NCBI GenBank assembly: GCA_026991055.1
Contig: JALXCE010000244.1
Span: 1-17,423 of the forward strand
Source of the DNA: Caldifarciminota bacterium
GTDB taxonomy: Bacteria; Hydrothermota; Hydrothermia; B15-G9; WFZT01
Length of the DNA: 17,423 nt
Direction: 5' to 3'
Shown: positions 1-6,536 of the stretch, in pieces
How positions within the stretch are numbered: position 1 is the stretch's first letter
Layout: each line of letters starts with the position of its first letter
Program-made: the position numbers and the translations under genes
Notes under the pieces: generated by a model
Told to the model about the DNA's origin: nothing
The model's input: only the letters and a program-made list of their open reading frames with translations
The model's database searches: none

Positions 1-550
1 TCACAAATTTTACAAGTGGCGCCTCTTCAACGAGCTCGGCTACTTCCTTCTCAGTTTTCTCCTCCGTATCCTCACTGACAATCTCCACAAGCTCACTTTC
101 AAGAGAAGTGGGCATAAGGTCGAGATCCCCTCCATAATACTTTTCAAGCAGGGTGTCTATAACAGAGGATTTGGTTATGTAAACTTCAGGATTAAGCCCG
201 GTCAGGAATTTTATATCCTCGAGATGATTTAAGCTCTTCAGGTCATCGATCAATACGCGTAGTATCTTCCCCATTTTGGCAAATGGAACGATCCTGAACT
301 TCTGAACAAAATCCTTTGGAAGAATCTGAAGGACCTTTTCGTCAATGGTTGGAACTTTTCCATCAAATTTTTGAATCTTCAGGTATTGCGAGATAATGTC
401 TATGAGCTCGTCTTCGGAAACAAGACCAAGGTCAATAACAGCCTTTTTGATGCTACCGACCTTCTTTGCACGCTCTAAAATCTTTTTTGTTTCAGTAATC
501 TGAACTTTCCCGGTTCTAACAAGCAGATTTAAAAGTGTTCCATCATTCAC
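1..550 (-). CDS. pilB: Type IV pilus/type II secretion assembly ATPase, PilB/GspE family, N-terminal part
   Basis: The first 183 codons of a gene that leaves the window at its left edge. The translated part is a helical N-terminal MshEN-like domain (roughly residues 1-150: two-lobed, with PKDFVQKFRIVPFAKM and SEDELIDIISQYL stretches typical of this domain), then an acidic linker rich in Glu and ending EEAPLVKFV, which matches the conserved EAPxVKLVN entry into the ATPase core. Walker A and B motifs would lie outside the window, so ATPase function is inferred from the family. PilB/GspE proteins are cytoplasmic hexamers that power pilus or pseudopilus assembly; the MshEN domain often binds cyclic di-GMP in this family. 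The start is GTG at 550, chosen because a strong GGAGGT ribosome binding site ends five bases upstream and no in-frame ATG fits. PilB, MshE and GspE cannot be told apart from this fragment. Confidence 0.8.
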   Translation of the reverse strand, partial: MNDGTLLNLLVRTGKVQITETKKILERAKKVGSIKKAVIDLGLVSEDELIDIISQYLKIQKFDGKVPTIDEKVLQILPKDFVQKFRIVPFAKMGKILRVLIDDLKSLNHLEDIKFLTGLNPEVYITKSSVIDTLLEKYYGGDLDLMPTSLESELVEIVSEDTEEKTEKEVAELVEEAPLVKFV

Positions 551-569
551 AATCCACCTCCGGTAAGTA

Positions 570-598
570 ATTTTAAGTTTACAGGATTAACAAAGCAA
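570..598 (-). promoter_or_regulatory. Candidate promoter for the pilB-like gene
   Basis: On the minus strand, TTGCTT (593-598) and TAAAAT (570-575) are separated by exactly 17 bases, giving a predicted start about 13 bases before the GGAGGT site of the gene that starts at 550. The -35 box matches only half of the sigma70 consensus, so this is a modest prediction. Confidence 0.35.
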
Positions 599-988
599 TA
601 AAAAGACCAGCCTTAGAGTAAGAAGGATTTAACAATACCGTAGAGTATATTTGAAACTTTGATCATTTGGCCTTTTCTTGATGTGAATATCTCACGCCTA
701 TAGTTGATAAATTCCGCCAGAATATTCCATTAATGGCCATATGTGGAACGATTTAGAATGTCACACTCCCGTTGTCTCAAAATTCTCAAAATAAAGCAAG
801 TTTATATGTTCTCGAATGTGTTCGAAAATTTGTTTATGGTCTCATTTTGTTGAACCGGTTTAATATTAAGTATCCTCTCTCCTGTCTATGAAGTGAATAG
901 GAAATAAAGGCATAATGCCTAAAAATTTTTTTGATGAAAGTCCTTAGCTTGACCTTCTTCCGTTCTGAGAAAGAGTTTGATTAGAAAT

Positions 989-1045
989 TGCAGATGTAGC
1001 CCCTCTCCTTACCTCCCCCCGCAATCAAATTTATGCGGTGGGAGG
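989..1045. repeat. Dispersed intergenic hairpin repeat, copy 1
   Basis: A segment of about 50 bases that recurs at 16426-16480 in the same orientation: 32 bases with three mismatches, then after a one-base indel an exact 15-base run (CAATCAAATTTATGC). In this copy a 12-bp stem with one mismatch (1012-1023 with 1034-1045) encloses the loop ATCAAATTTA. It lies just beyond the 3' end of dctM and is not followed by a T-run on the minus strand, so it looks like a mobile or REP-like intergenic element rather than a simple terminator. Confidence 0.7.
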
Positions 1046-1123
1046 AGAAAAGTGGGGGGATTCCTCTTGAAAATCTATAAATTCTAAACACTTGGGTAGA
1101 TTGTTTGAGATGAAGCTTGTGAG

Positions 1124-2419
1124 CTATTTCAATATCATCTTGGGCAAGAATAGACATATCTGGGGATAGAAAATAATTAAGAGCAGGTTTGCTATCAAGA
1201 TCAGCACGAAAGGCCAGATATTCCTGTACAATTTCTCAAGTGAAACATCAGTAGCTGCCGAAAGTACAAAGAGGTTTAGCCCCACTGGTGGCGAAATCAG
1301 TGCAATTTCAATATTGAAGATTAGGACAATACCGTAATGGACAGGGTTAATTCCGAGAGCAACCGCAATGGGGACAAGAATAGGTGTGGTCATTACATTA
1401 AGCGCCACCCCTTCCATAAACATTCCAAGAAAATACAGAACCACACTCACAAAAATTAGAAACTCCCATGGAGCGAGATGGTGGGTTTTAACAAAATTAA
1501 AGAGTAAAAACGGGATTTTAAGCTGCGTTAAAACCTTGGAAAACAGGATTGCCCCGGCGATGATGATGAAAATCGTTACCGTTGTGTAGGTTGTTCTTAA
1601 TAAAATCTTTGGTACATCTCGCCACGTGATGGTTTTATAGAGGTAAAGACCGATTATGAGTGAATAAACAGCAGTGGCAGTCCCGATCTCTGTCGGTGTT
1701 AGCTTACCGGTGTAGAATCCGTAAAGAACAATAACCGGCAGGGCAAGAATCCCGAGAGATTTTTTAAATAAATTCCATCTATCCCGATTTGTGAAGACCT
1801 CGCGAATCTTTCCATACCCCCTCTTCTGAGAAACAATTGCTGTGTAAATCATCAGGATGATACCGGCAATAACCCCCGGAACTATTCCCGCGTAAAAAAG
1901 TGCTCCAATGGAGGTTTGAGAAATACTACCGTAAATTATCATAGCGATACTTGGAGGAATCATAATTGCCAGTGTTCCGGATGTTGCAATAAGAGAGGCG
2001 GCAAATCCATCGTCATACCCTTCTTCCTTCATACCCTCCGTTCCTATTCTACCAATGGCGGCCGCGTCTGCCGCGCTTGAACCCTGGATTCCTGCAAAAA
2101 GCATTGTTGCAGCAATTGAAACAATTCCGACCCCACCAGGAAGCTTGCCCAGAAATGCAGCCGCGAGCCTGAATAAAAGATCAACTATTTCCCCGCCGAT
2201 TAGAAATTCAGCAGTCATTATGAAGAAAGGAATCGCAAGTAGGGTGTATTTGTCCATTGCACTGTAAAGAATTTGTGGAATGAGCTTGAAGTAAAAGAAA
2301 TTGCCGGTAACCGTGAATTCAATGATACTCGCAATGATAAGAGCGAATCCCACAGGGATTCTGATTAGAAGCAGTACGATAAGAATGATAAACGGGGATA
2401 AAACCAGTAATGTGTGCAT
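1124..2419 (-). CDS. dctM: TRAP transporter large permease subunit DctM
   Basis: 431 residues, normal length for the large (12-14 segment) membrane subunit of tripartite ATP-independent periplasmic transporters, which carries the sodium- or proton-coupled transport path in the inner membrane. Hydrophobic segments fill the protein from end to end. Family hallmarks are visible: GSSAADAAAIG near residue 114, followed by GTEGMKEEGYDDGFAASL, and the re-entrant IPPSIAMIIYG around residue 155, with a second ISPPVGLNLFV hairpin near residue 376 giving the expected internal two-fold symmetry. The ATG follows the dctQ stop directly (TAGATG), with AAGGAG placed inside the end of dctQ, so translation is probably coupled. 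It is the last gene of the nine-gene operon. Substrate is not evident from this subunit; neighbours point to a di- or tricarboxylate. Confidence 0.95.
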   Translation of the reverse strand: MHTLLVLSPFIILIVLLLIRIPVGFALIIASIIEFTVTGNFFYFKLIPQILYSAMDKYTLLAIPFFIMTAEFLIGGEIVDLLFRLAAAFLGKLPGGVGIVSIAATMLFAGIQGSSAADAAAIGRIGTEGMKEEGYDDGFAASLIATSGTLAIMIPPSIAMIIYGSISQTSIGALFYAGIVPGVIAGIILMIYTAIVSQKRGYGKIREVFTNRDRWNLFKKSLGILALPVIVLYGFYTGKLTPTEIGTATAVYSLIIGLYLYKTITWRDVPKILLRTTYTTVTIFIIIAGAILFSKVLTQLKIPFLLFNFVKTHHLAPWEFLIFVSVVLYFLGMFMEGVALNVMTTPILVPIAVALGINPVHYGIVLIFNIEIALISPPVGLNLFVLSAATDVSLEKLYRNIWPFVLILIANLLLIIFYPQICLFLPKMILK

Positions 2420-2908
2420 CTATTTGATCTCCTTTTCCACTTCTATGAGTCTCATGAAGAAGTGAAAAATCCAGAGAAGCGCTGAAATGGGGACAACTGT
2501 CCGAACGATAAACGTGGGTGTGTTGAACATGAGATAAAGTCTTTCCCCGGAGTGAATGTAGAAGATCACATTTTTGGTGCCATAGTAAAGAAGAAAAACG
2601 GAGAGCGCGAGGAGCAAAATATAATCAAAGATAAAAACGACCTTTCTTATTCCCGGGCGGAGTCGATCAACGAATATCTCGGCTTGAACATGCTTGTGAT
2701 AATGGATTGCGGCACCGGCCCCAATGAAGGTACCCCATGCGAGCAGGTTGATGGGGAGCTCAAGAACCCAGTCACCGGTACTTTTCCCAAACCATCTCAT
2801 AAGAATAGAATAGATAGACACGAAGATAGTAGCGGTAATAAGAATTGTGGCAATGTACTCTTCGATAACAACAAGTTTTTTCTCTATTTTGAGGAATTTT
2901 TCTTTCAT
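2420..2908 (-). CDS. dctQ: TRAP transporter small permease subunit DctQ
   Basis: 162 residues with four predicted membrane segments (about residues 18-36, 48-68, 88-108 and 134-152), the size and topology of the DctQ subunit that pairs with DctM in the inner membrane. The central FIGAGAAIHYHKHVQAEIF stretch is the conserved family region. It sits between dctP and dctM, the classic P-Q-M order. The ATG at 2908 has no ribosome binding site close by: the nearest AGGAGG (2956-2961) is mostly buried in the stem of the perfect palindrome at 2923-2959. That is unusual in an operon whose other internal genes mostly carry clear sites, and may lower or condition DctQ/DctM synthesis relative to DctP. 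Confidence 0.92.
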   Translation of the reverse strand: MKEKFLKIEKKLVVIEEYIATILITATIFVSIYSILMRWFGKSTGDWVLELPINLLAWGTFIGAGAAIHYHKHVQAEIFVDRLRPGIRKVVFIFDYILLLALSVFLLYYGTKNVIFYIHSGERLYLMFNTPTFIVRTVVPISALLWIFHFFMRLIEVEKEIK

Positions 2909-2922
2909 AGGGAGTTTGTTAT

Positions 2923-2959
2923 GAGGGGGCGGGACGCCCGCAGGGCGTCCCGCCCCCTC
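2923..2959. repeat. 37-bp perfect GC-rich palindrome between dctP and dctQ
   Basis: Arms GAGGGGGCGGGACGCCC (2923-2939) and its exact complement (2943-2959) enclose a 3-base loop, GCA. It is almost pure G+C in an AT-leaning surrounding. On the message it would form a very stable hairpin just after dctP. No T-run follows on the minus strand, so it is more likely an intercistronic stabiliser (as REP elements are after malE) or a mobile palindrome than a terminator. Confidence 0.85.
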
Positions 2960-2971
2960 CTAAACACTTCC

Positions 2972-3958
2972 TTATTTCCCTTTAGCCGCTTTTAGAACAT
3001 CATCAAAGATCGGCCCATACTTCGCCTTGTACTTCTTCCAGTTGGGGGAGAAGGCCTTTTCCATAGCCTTCAAATCCTTAGGAGTTGGTCTGTAATAGTG
3101 TCCGCCATGGGATTTGAGCTGCTGAATGTAATTGTCAAGATTTGACCATATTTCCACATCATACTCAGCTGCAGCAGATTTAGCCGCTGTCTCAATTATG
3201 TATTTGTAATAAGGTGGCAGCTTGTCCCACCACTGCTTGGATGCAACCCACACGTATGCTCCGTGGTTAGGGAATAGAGTGACGTATGGAAGAACCTCGT
3301 AGAGATGTTTCTTCATGTAGGCCGAAAAGGTGGTGTAAACTCCGTTTATCACACCCTGCTGAGCAGCAGTGTAAACCTCACCGAGCGGAAGTCTCACCGT
3401 TGAACCACCAAAGGTTCTGATTGCATCCTCGACGATCGGATGTCCCGAGGTTCTAATCTTCATACCTTTGAAATCCTTCGGACTCTTTACGAAGTGGTCT
3501 TTTGCCGCTATTACCATAGGACCTTCGTCCATGGCGGTGAGTCCCACGATGTTGGACTTCTCCGCGCTCTTGATGATTTTCCATCCGATGTCGCTGTATA
3601 AGAAGTTCCAGAAATCCTGCGGAGTATTGAAGATGAAAGGAAGTTCGATAAGATCAAAGAGTTTACTGTAGGCAACGAGGTGACCGTTGGGTGGATTCAT
3701 CATCTCGACGCCACCCATAGTGAGTGCCTGCAGGCCCTCCTTGGTCTTGTAAAGCTGTGAACCGGGGTAGACTTCTACTTTGATTTTATCGTTGGAATAC
3801 TTTTCTACCCATTTGGCAAATTCCTGGGTTTTCAGAGTGCGGGGGTGCTTGAGGCTGACTTTGAGGGGGAATTTTATTGTTACCTCTGGCTCTGCGCTGT
3901 AGGCAAAGCCAAAGGCCACCAGTACTGCTACGACCAGCATTTTATTTAACCATCTCAT
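2972..3958 (-). CDS. dctP: TRAP transporter periplasmic substrate-binding protein DctP
   Basis: 328 residues, the usual DctP length. A clear signal peptide (residues 1-22, cleavage probably after FAYSA) sends it to the periplasm, where it binds the substrate and hands it to DctQM. The mature part shows the family pattern: KVEVYPGSQLY near residue 60, FKGMKIRTSG with Arg169 at the place of the conserved arginine that grips a substrate carboxylate, then GGSTVRLPLGEVYTAAQQG and INGVYTT. The ligand is therefore most likely an organic acid, but its identity cannot be read from sequence. The ATG at 3958 is preceded by a strong GGGAGGTG site. It lies 25 bases downstream of the PrpF-like gene and is followed by the 37-bp palindrome, an arrangement often used to give more binding protein than permease. 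Confidence 0.95.
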   Translation of the reverse strand: MRWLNKMLVVAVLVAFGFAYSAEPEVTIKFPLKVSLKHPRTLKTQEFAKWVEKYSNDKIKVEVYPGSQLYKTKEGLQALTMGGVEMMNPPNGHLVAYSKLFDLIELPFIFNTPQDFWNFLYSDIGWKIIKSAEKSNIVGLTAMDEGPMVIAAKDHFVKSPKDFKGMKIRTSGHPIVEDAIRTFGGSTVRLPLGEVYTAAQQGVINGVYTTFSAYMKKHLYEVLPYVTLFPNHGAYVWVASKQWWDKLPPYYKYIIETAAKSAAAEYDVEIWSNLDNYIQQLKSHGGHYYRPTPKDLKAMEKAFSPNWKKYKAKYGPIFDDVLKAAKGK

Positions 3959-3983
3959 AATTACACCTCCCTAAAAAGTGCTT

Positions 3984-5132
3984 TCAAAAAGCCTCAGGAT
4001 AGTAAACAAATCCTTCCATAATTCGCCTCGCCGTTCTAAATGCTATGGCTTTTTCGGCGAAAAATCCCGTCTCTGTTTGTTTCACAAATGGAACAACTTC
4101 CATGACCCCTGCAGGGTGTCCTATGATTACTTCTCCATTTTTGATAGGTCCCCTTGAAACTCTGTTCACTATTGTACCCGGAATGCTTGAGGCGATTGCC
4201 GTGCATATGGCACCTGTGAGTGCATAGGCAACGTGAAGTTTCCCCATTGAAATTATTCTTGCTGCTAGACTTATCTCATCTTTGCTTATTTTTTTACCCG
4301 ATGTGGATATATAGTCTGTGGGAGGCGAGACAAAGGCAATCTTGGGAACTGCAGGGCTATTTTTTGACACTTCTTCTGGCGTGCTGCCAAAGCCGTATAA
4401 CGCGCCTATAAAACTTCTGATCCTGTCAAGCATTTCGAGTATTTCAGGTCTCGAATCTACCTCAGGTGGTAGTTCCGTACCCTCAAGACCAATGGTCCTG
4501 GCTTCAATAAATATCACGGGATTTGAGGCGTCGACAAATGAAAATTCCACTTCACCAATCCCGGGAATTTCGAGAGTATCTACGACGTTTCCTGTGGGTA
4601 AGAGTTTTCCTGTAACAGCACCACCTGGCTCATAAAATTCGAGGGCGATCTTCGCCCCGGGAAAGGGAATGCCTGATATATAATAATCACCTTCAACTTT
4701 TGCTTCTCCATTTTCCACAGGTACATTTGCAACGATTAACTTTTTTGTATTGGTGTTAAATATTCTCACCCTGGTTATTGGCTCGCTAACTTCCACCATT
4801 CCTTCGTCGATGGCGAATGGACCCACAGCAGATGATAGGTTTCCACAGTTTCCCCGGTAATCAATGAGCCTTTTTCTAATGGCAACCTGTCCAAATGTGT
4901 AGTTGACATCGTATTCAGGAGAGTTGGACTTCCCAATTATGGCTACTTTACTGGTAGTCGAGGTTGCCCCTCCGAGACCGTCGATTTGACGGCCATACGG
5001 ATCAGGACTTCCGAAAATTCTTGAAATGATTTTATCTCGCAAATCTTTGTCTTGAGGTAAATCCTGCTCTCTGAAAAATACCCCCTTACTCGTTCCCCCT
5101 CGCATTATCACAGCCCTGATTTTTTTCTGCAT
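3984..5132 (-). CDS. PrpF-family isomerase (2-methylaconitate / methylitaconate / oxalomesaconate isomerase type)
   Basis: 382 residues, matching PrpF-family enzymes, which have two diaminopimelate-epimerase-like halves and shift or flip a carbon-carbon double bond in unsaturated di- and tricarboxylic acids without cofactors. Characterised members are PrpF (2-methyl-aconitate cis-trans isomerase), methylitaconate delta-isomerase and 4-oxalomesaconate tautomerase. Seen here: MRGGTSKGVFF at residues 10-20, GGATSTTSKVAII with Lys62, and YRGNCGNLSSAVGPFAI with Cys96; the Lys and Cys are the acid/base pair proposed for the family. The C-terminal VSRGPIKNGEVIIGHPAGVM is also typical. The ATG at 5132 has a GAGGAG site and follows the anchor gene by 13 bases. 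No prpB, prpC, acnD or other methylcitrate gene is beside it, so the substrate must be inferred from the TRAP transporter and the Sdh/Frd-like complex. Family is sure, exact reaction is not. Confidence 0.85.
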   Translation of the reverse strand: MQKKIRAVIMRGGTSKGVFFREQDLPQDKDLRDKIISRIFGSPDPYGRQIDGLGGATSTTSKVAIIGKSNSPEYDVNYTFGQVAIRKRLIDYRGNCGNLSSAVGPFAIDEGMVEVSEPITRVRIFNTNTKKLIVANVPVENGEAKVEGDYYISGIPFPGAKIALEFYEPGGAVTGKLLPTGNVVDTLEIPGIGEVEFSFVDASNPVIFIEARTIGLEGTELPPEVDSRPEILEMLDRIRSFIGALYGFGSTPEEVSKNSPAVPKIAFVSPPTDYISTSGKKISKDEISLAARIISMGKLHVAYALTGAICTAIASSIPGTIVNRVSRGPIKNGEVIIGHPAGVMEVVPFVKQTETGFFAEKAIAFRTARRIMEGFVYYPEAF

Positions 5133-5145
5133 TGTATCACTCCTC

Positions 5146-5448
5146 TCAAACGTTATTTGGTAAAACGATCAAGCCAATTATGACAAATATGAGGATTACG
5201 AATATCATTGCGAGGGTGACGATTTTTTCGAAATTTCTGGAATAATCACGGAAATCGAGGATGATGCGCCGAGTCCCTATGGCGCCGTGGATGAGGGCAA
5301 AAATTAGAAGGAGGGCCATTACTACCCCGGATTCGTTGATGGTTAGTGAGAAATGCTGCACGCCGATGTGGATTATGAGGAGCACAACAAGCACTATCGC
5401 TGTAATTCGAACTGTAAGCCACGAAGTTTTTCCCATAGGATTCCTCAT
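5146..5448 (-). CDS. sdhD: Succinate dehydrogenase/fumarate reductase-like membrane anchor, second subunit (SdhD-like)
   Basis: 100 residues with three predicted membrane helices (about 14-34, 42-62, 74-95), the size of an SdhD-type anchor. Helix 1 carries His27 and His32; helix 2 has IHGAIGTRRIILDF with His54 in the HxxxGxR context that resembles the haem-ligand region of anchor subunits. With the first anchor it would form the inner-membrane quinone site and hold haem b. The ATG at 5448 overlaps the stop of the preceding anchor gene (ATGA) and has a GAGGTGGG ribosome binding site. Short membrane anchors diverge quickly, so this assignment rests on size, helices, histidines and position directly after the SdhC-like gene. 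Histidines in both subunits would allow two haems, but haem number cannot be settled from sequence. Confidence 0.8.
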   Translation of the reverse strand: MRNPMGKTSWLTVRITAIVLVVLLIIHIGVQHFSLTINESGVVMALLLIFALIHGAIGTRRIILDFRDYSRNFEKIVTLAMIFVILIFVIIGLIVLPNNV

Positions 5449-5795
5449 AATCCCACCTCAAAGAAGATTATGCTAAAGAGCACAAACAATACCAAAACTC
5501 CAGCCGCCAGCTTTTTCTGGTCGGCAAAGGGCAAAAAGTCTGTTACTATTATTTTAATCCCGTTAAACATGTGAAAAATCAAGCTCTCGACCGTGATGAC
5601 CACCACTACCTTTAAGTTTAAAAAGGCGTTTAGATTTGCTGTGGCAACTCCAAAAATAGAATCTGCGAAGGCTATGATGTGGAGCAGGAGAAACGTGACT
5701 ATTATGAGACCTGTAAAACGATGCAGAACCCAGAGGAAAGAATTTAGCCCCGGAGGTGCTCCTCTTATCGTCCTTTCAGTCCAGTTTATAAACAC
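5445..5795 (-). CDS. sdhC: Succinate dehydrogenase/fumarate reductase-like cytochrome b anchor (SdhC-like)
   Basis: 116 residues from the GTG at 5795, with three membrane helices (about 24-45, 58-80, 95-113). FLWVLHRFTG is the SdhC signature at the head of helix 1, and FHMFNGIKIIVTDF carries His75 in the HxxxGxxxxxxD pattern of the family's haem b ligand. Together with the next gene it anchors the flavoprotein/iron-sulfur pair and passes electrons to or from quinone. The start is uncertain: the GTG has GGAG only two to three bases ahead, whereas the strong GGAGGTGGG site upstream stands at proper distance from an in-frame ATA at 5816, which overlaps the iron-sulfur gene's stop as ATAA. Starting there would add seven residues (KKNHGEV after the initiator). 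The neighbouring anchor gene has the same GAGGTGGGATT spacing followed by ATG. Confidence 0.85.
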   Translation of the reverse strand: MFINWTERTIRGAPPGLNSFLWVLHRFTGLIIVTFLLLHIIAFADSIFGVATANLNAFLNLKVVVVITVESLIFHMFNGIKIIVTDFLPFADQKKLAAGVLVLFVLFSIIFFEVGL

Positions 5796-5812
5796 TTCTC
5801 CGTGGTTTTTCT

Positions 5813-6535
5813 TTATAATCCCACCTCCTTTTTTATAATTTCGCGTCTTAAAAAGCTTGCAAGCGAGCCGGGAGAGAGCTTAACCGGGCACACAGAGGCA
5901 CATTCGAAACATCCGGCACAATTCCATACGCCATTTTTATCTGCCTGGTCGAGCCTGTTCATGGTGTCAAGCGGATGCTCGTGAAGTCTCGCAATTTGTA
6001 GCATCCACATAGGTCCTGGATAAACCGTACTTTCCGGGTCAGACTGAGGACATGCTGACAGGCAGGAATAGCACTCGATGCACCTCGAGTAGATGTTTTT
6101 GTAGCGTTCCTGAACTTTCATGTTTACCTTTTCGATCCTGGCTTCAGGGTTCTCGAGATGTGGCCAGAGTTCAAGCTCCCTGAATTTCTCACCGGCGAAA
6201 GAAGTATCCACAACGAGGTCTCTTAAGACTTTATAGCCTCGGAGTGGCTCGATTCGCATTCCATCCTTGAGGAGAGTCATACATGCAAGGCCGGGCTTGC
6301 CATTGATGGTCATTGCGCATGAACCGCAGGTAAATTCACGACAGTTAGCCCTGAATGCCACGTAAATTCCCTGGTCCTGAAGATATTCAAGGGCTTCAAT
6401 CACGGTCATGCTTTTTACATGCGGAATTTTGTAGCTTACCCAGTGTGGCTCCGCATCAGTCTCGGGGTTAAACCTTTTTATGTAAATCGTGTAAATGGCA
6501 TCTGGATTTTTTATTTCAGGAATGTACGCAGTCAT
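5813..6535 (-). CDS. sdhB: Succinate dehydrogenase/fumarate reductase-like iron-sulfur subunit
   Basis: 240 residues from the ATG at 6535, the normal SdhB/FrdB length; this start is two bases after the flavoprotein stop, while a longer TTG-started reading from 6604 would overlap the flavoprotein by 68 bases and add an unrelated N-terminus. The N-terminal plant-ferredoxin-type domain has CREFTCGSC and a fourth Cys at 85 (Cys65, 70, 73, 85) for [2Fe-2S]. The C-terminal domain has CIECYSCLSACP (Cys152, 155, 158, 162) for [4Fe-4S], and CAGCFECASVCP (Cys206, 209, 212, 216). Ordinary Sdh/Frd have only three cysteines in the last motif and a [3Fe-4S] centre; the extra Cys209 suggests a second [4Fe-4S]. 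The protein relays electrons between the flavin and the membrane anchors on the cytoplasmic side. Its sequence is surely of this family; succinate versus fumarate versus another acid is open. Confidence 0.92.
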   Translation of the reverse strand: MTAYIPEIKNPDAIYTIYIKRFNPETDAEPHWVSYKIPHVKSMTVIEALEYLQDQGIYVAFRANCREFTCGSCAMTINGKPGLACMTLLKDGMRIEPLRGYKVLRDLVVDTSFAGEKFRELELWPHLENPEARIEKVNMKVQERYKNIYSRCIECYSCLSACPQSDPESTVYPGPMWMLQIARLHEHPLDTMNRLDQADKNGVWNCAGCFECASVCPVKLSPGSLASFLRREIIKKEVGL

Positions 6536-6536
6536 A

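Larger units (their letters stand above)
551..1123. other. Gene-free stretch between pilB and dctM
   Basis: 573 bases without a credible coding region on either strand. It holds the promoter candidate for the pilB-like gene at its left end, a small AT-flanked palindrome (AGGCATAATGCCT, 908-920) followed by T-rich sequence in both directions that might be a weak bidirectional terminator, and the dispersed hairpin repeat at 989-1045. The remaining AT-rich sequence shows nothing recognisable. Confidence 0.6.

Noticed and set aside
908..920. AGGCATAATGCCT palindrome as terminator of the dctPQM operon
   Set aside because: The stem is only about 5-6 bp with a tiny loop, the T-run on the minus strand is broken (TTTATTT), and it lies 200 bases after the dctM stop. 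Mentioned only as a weak possibility.
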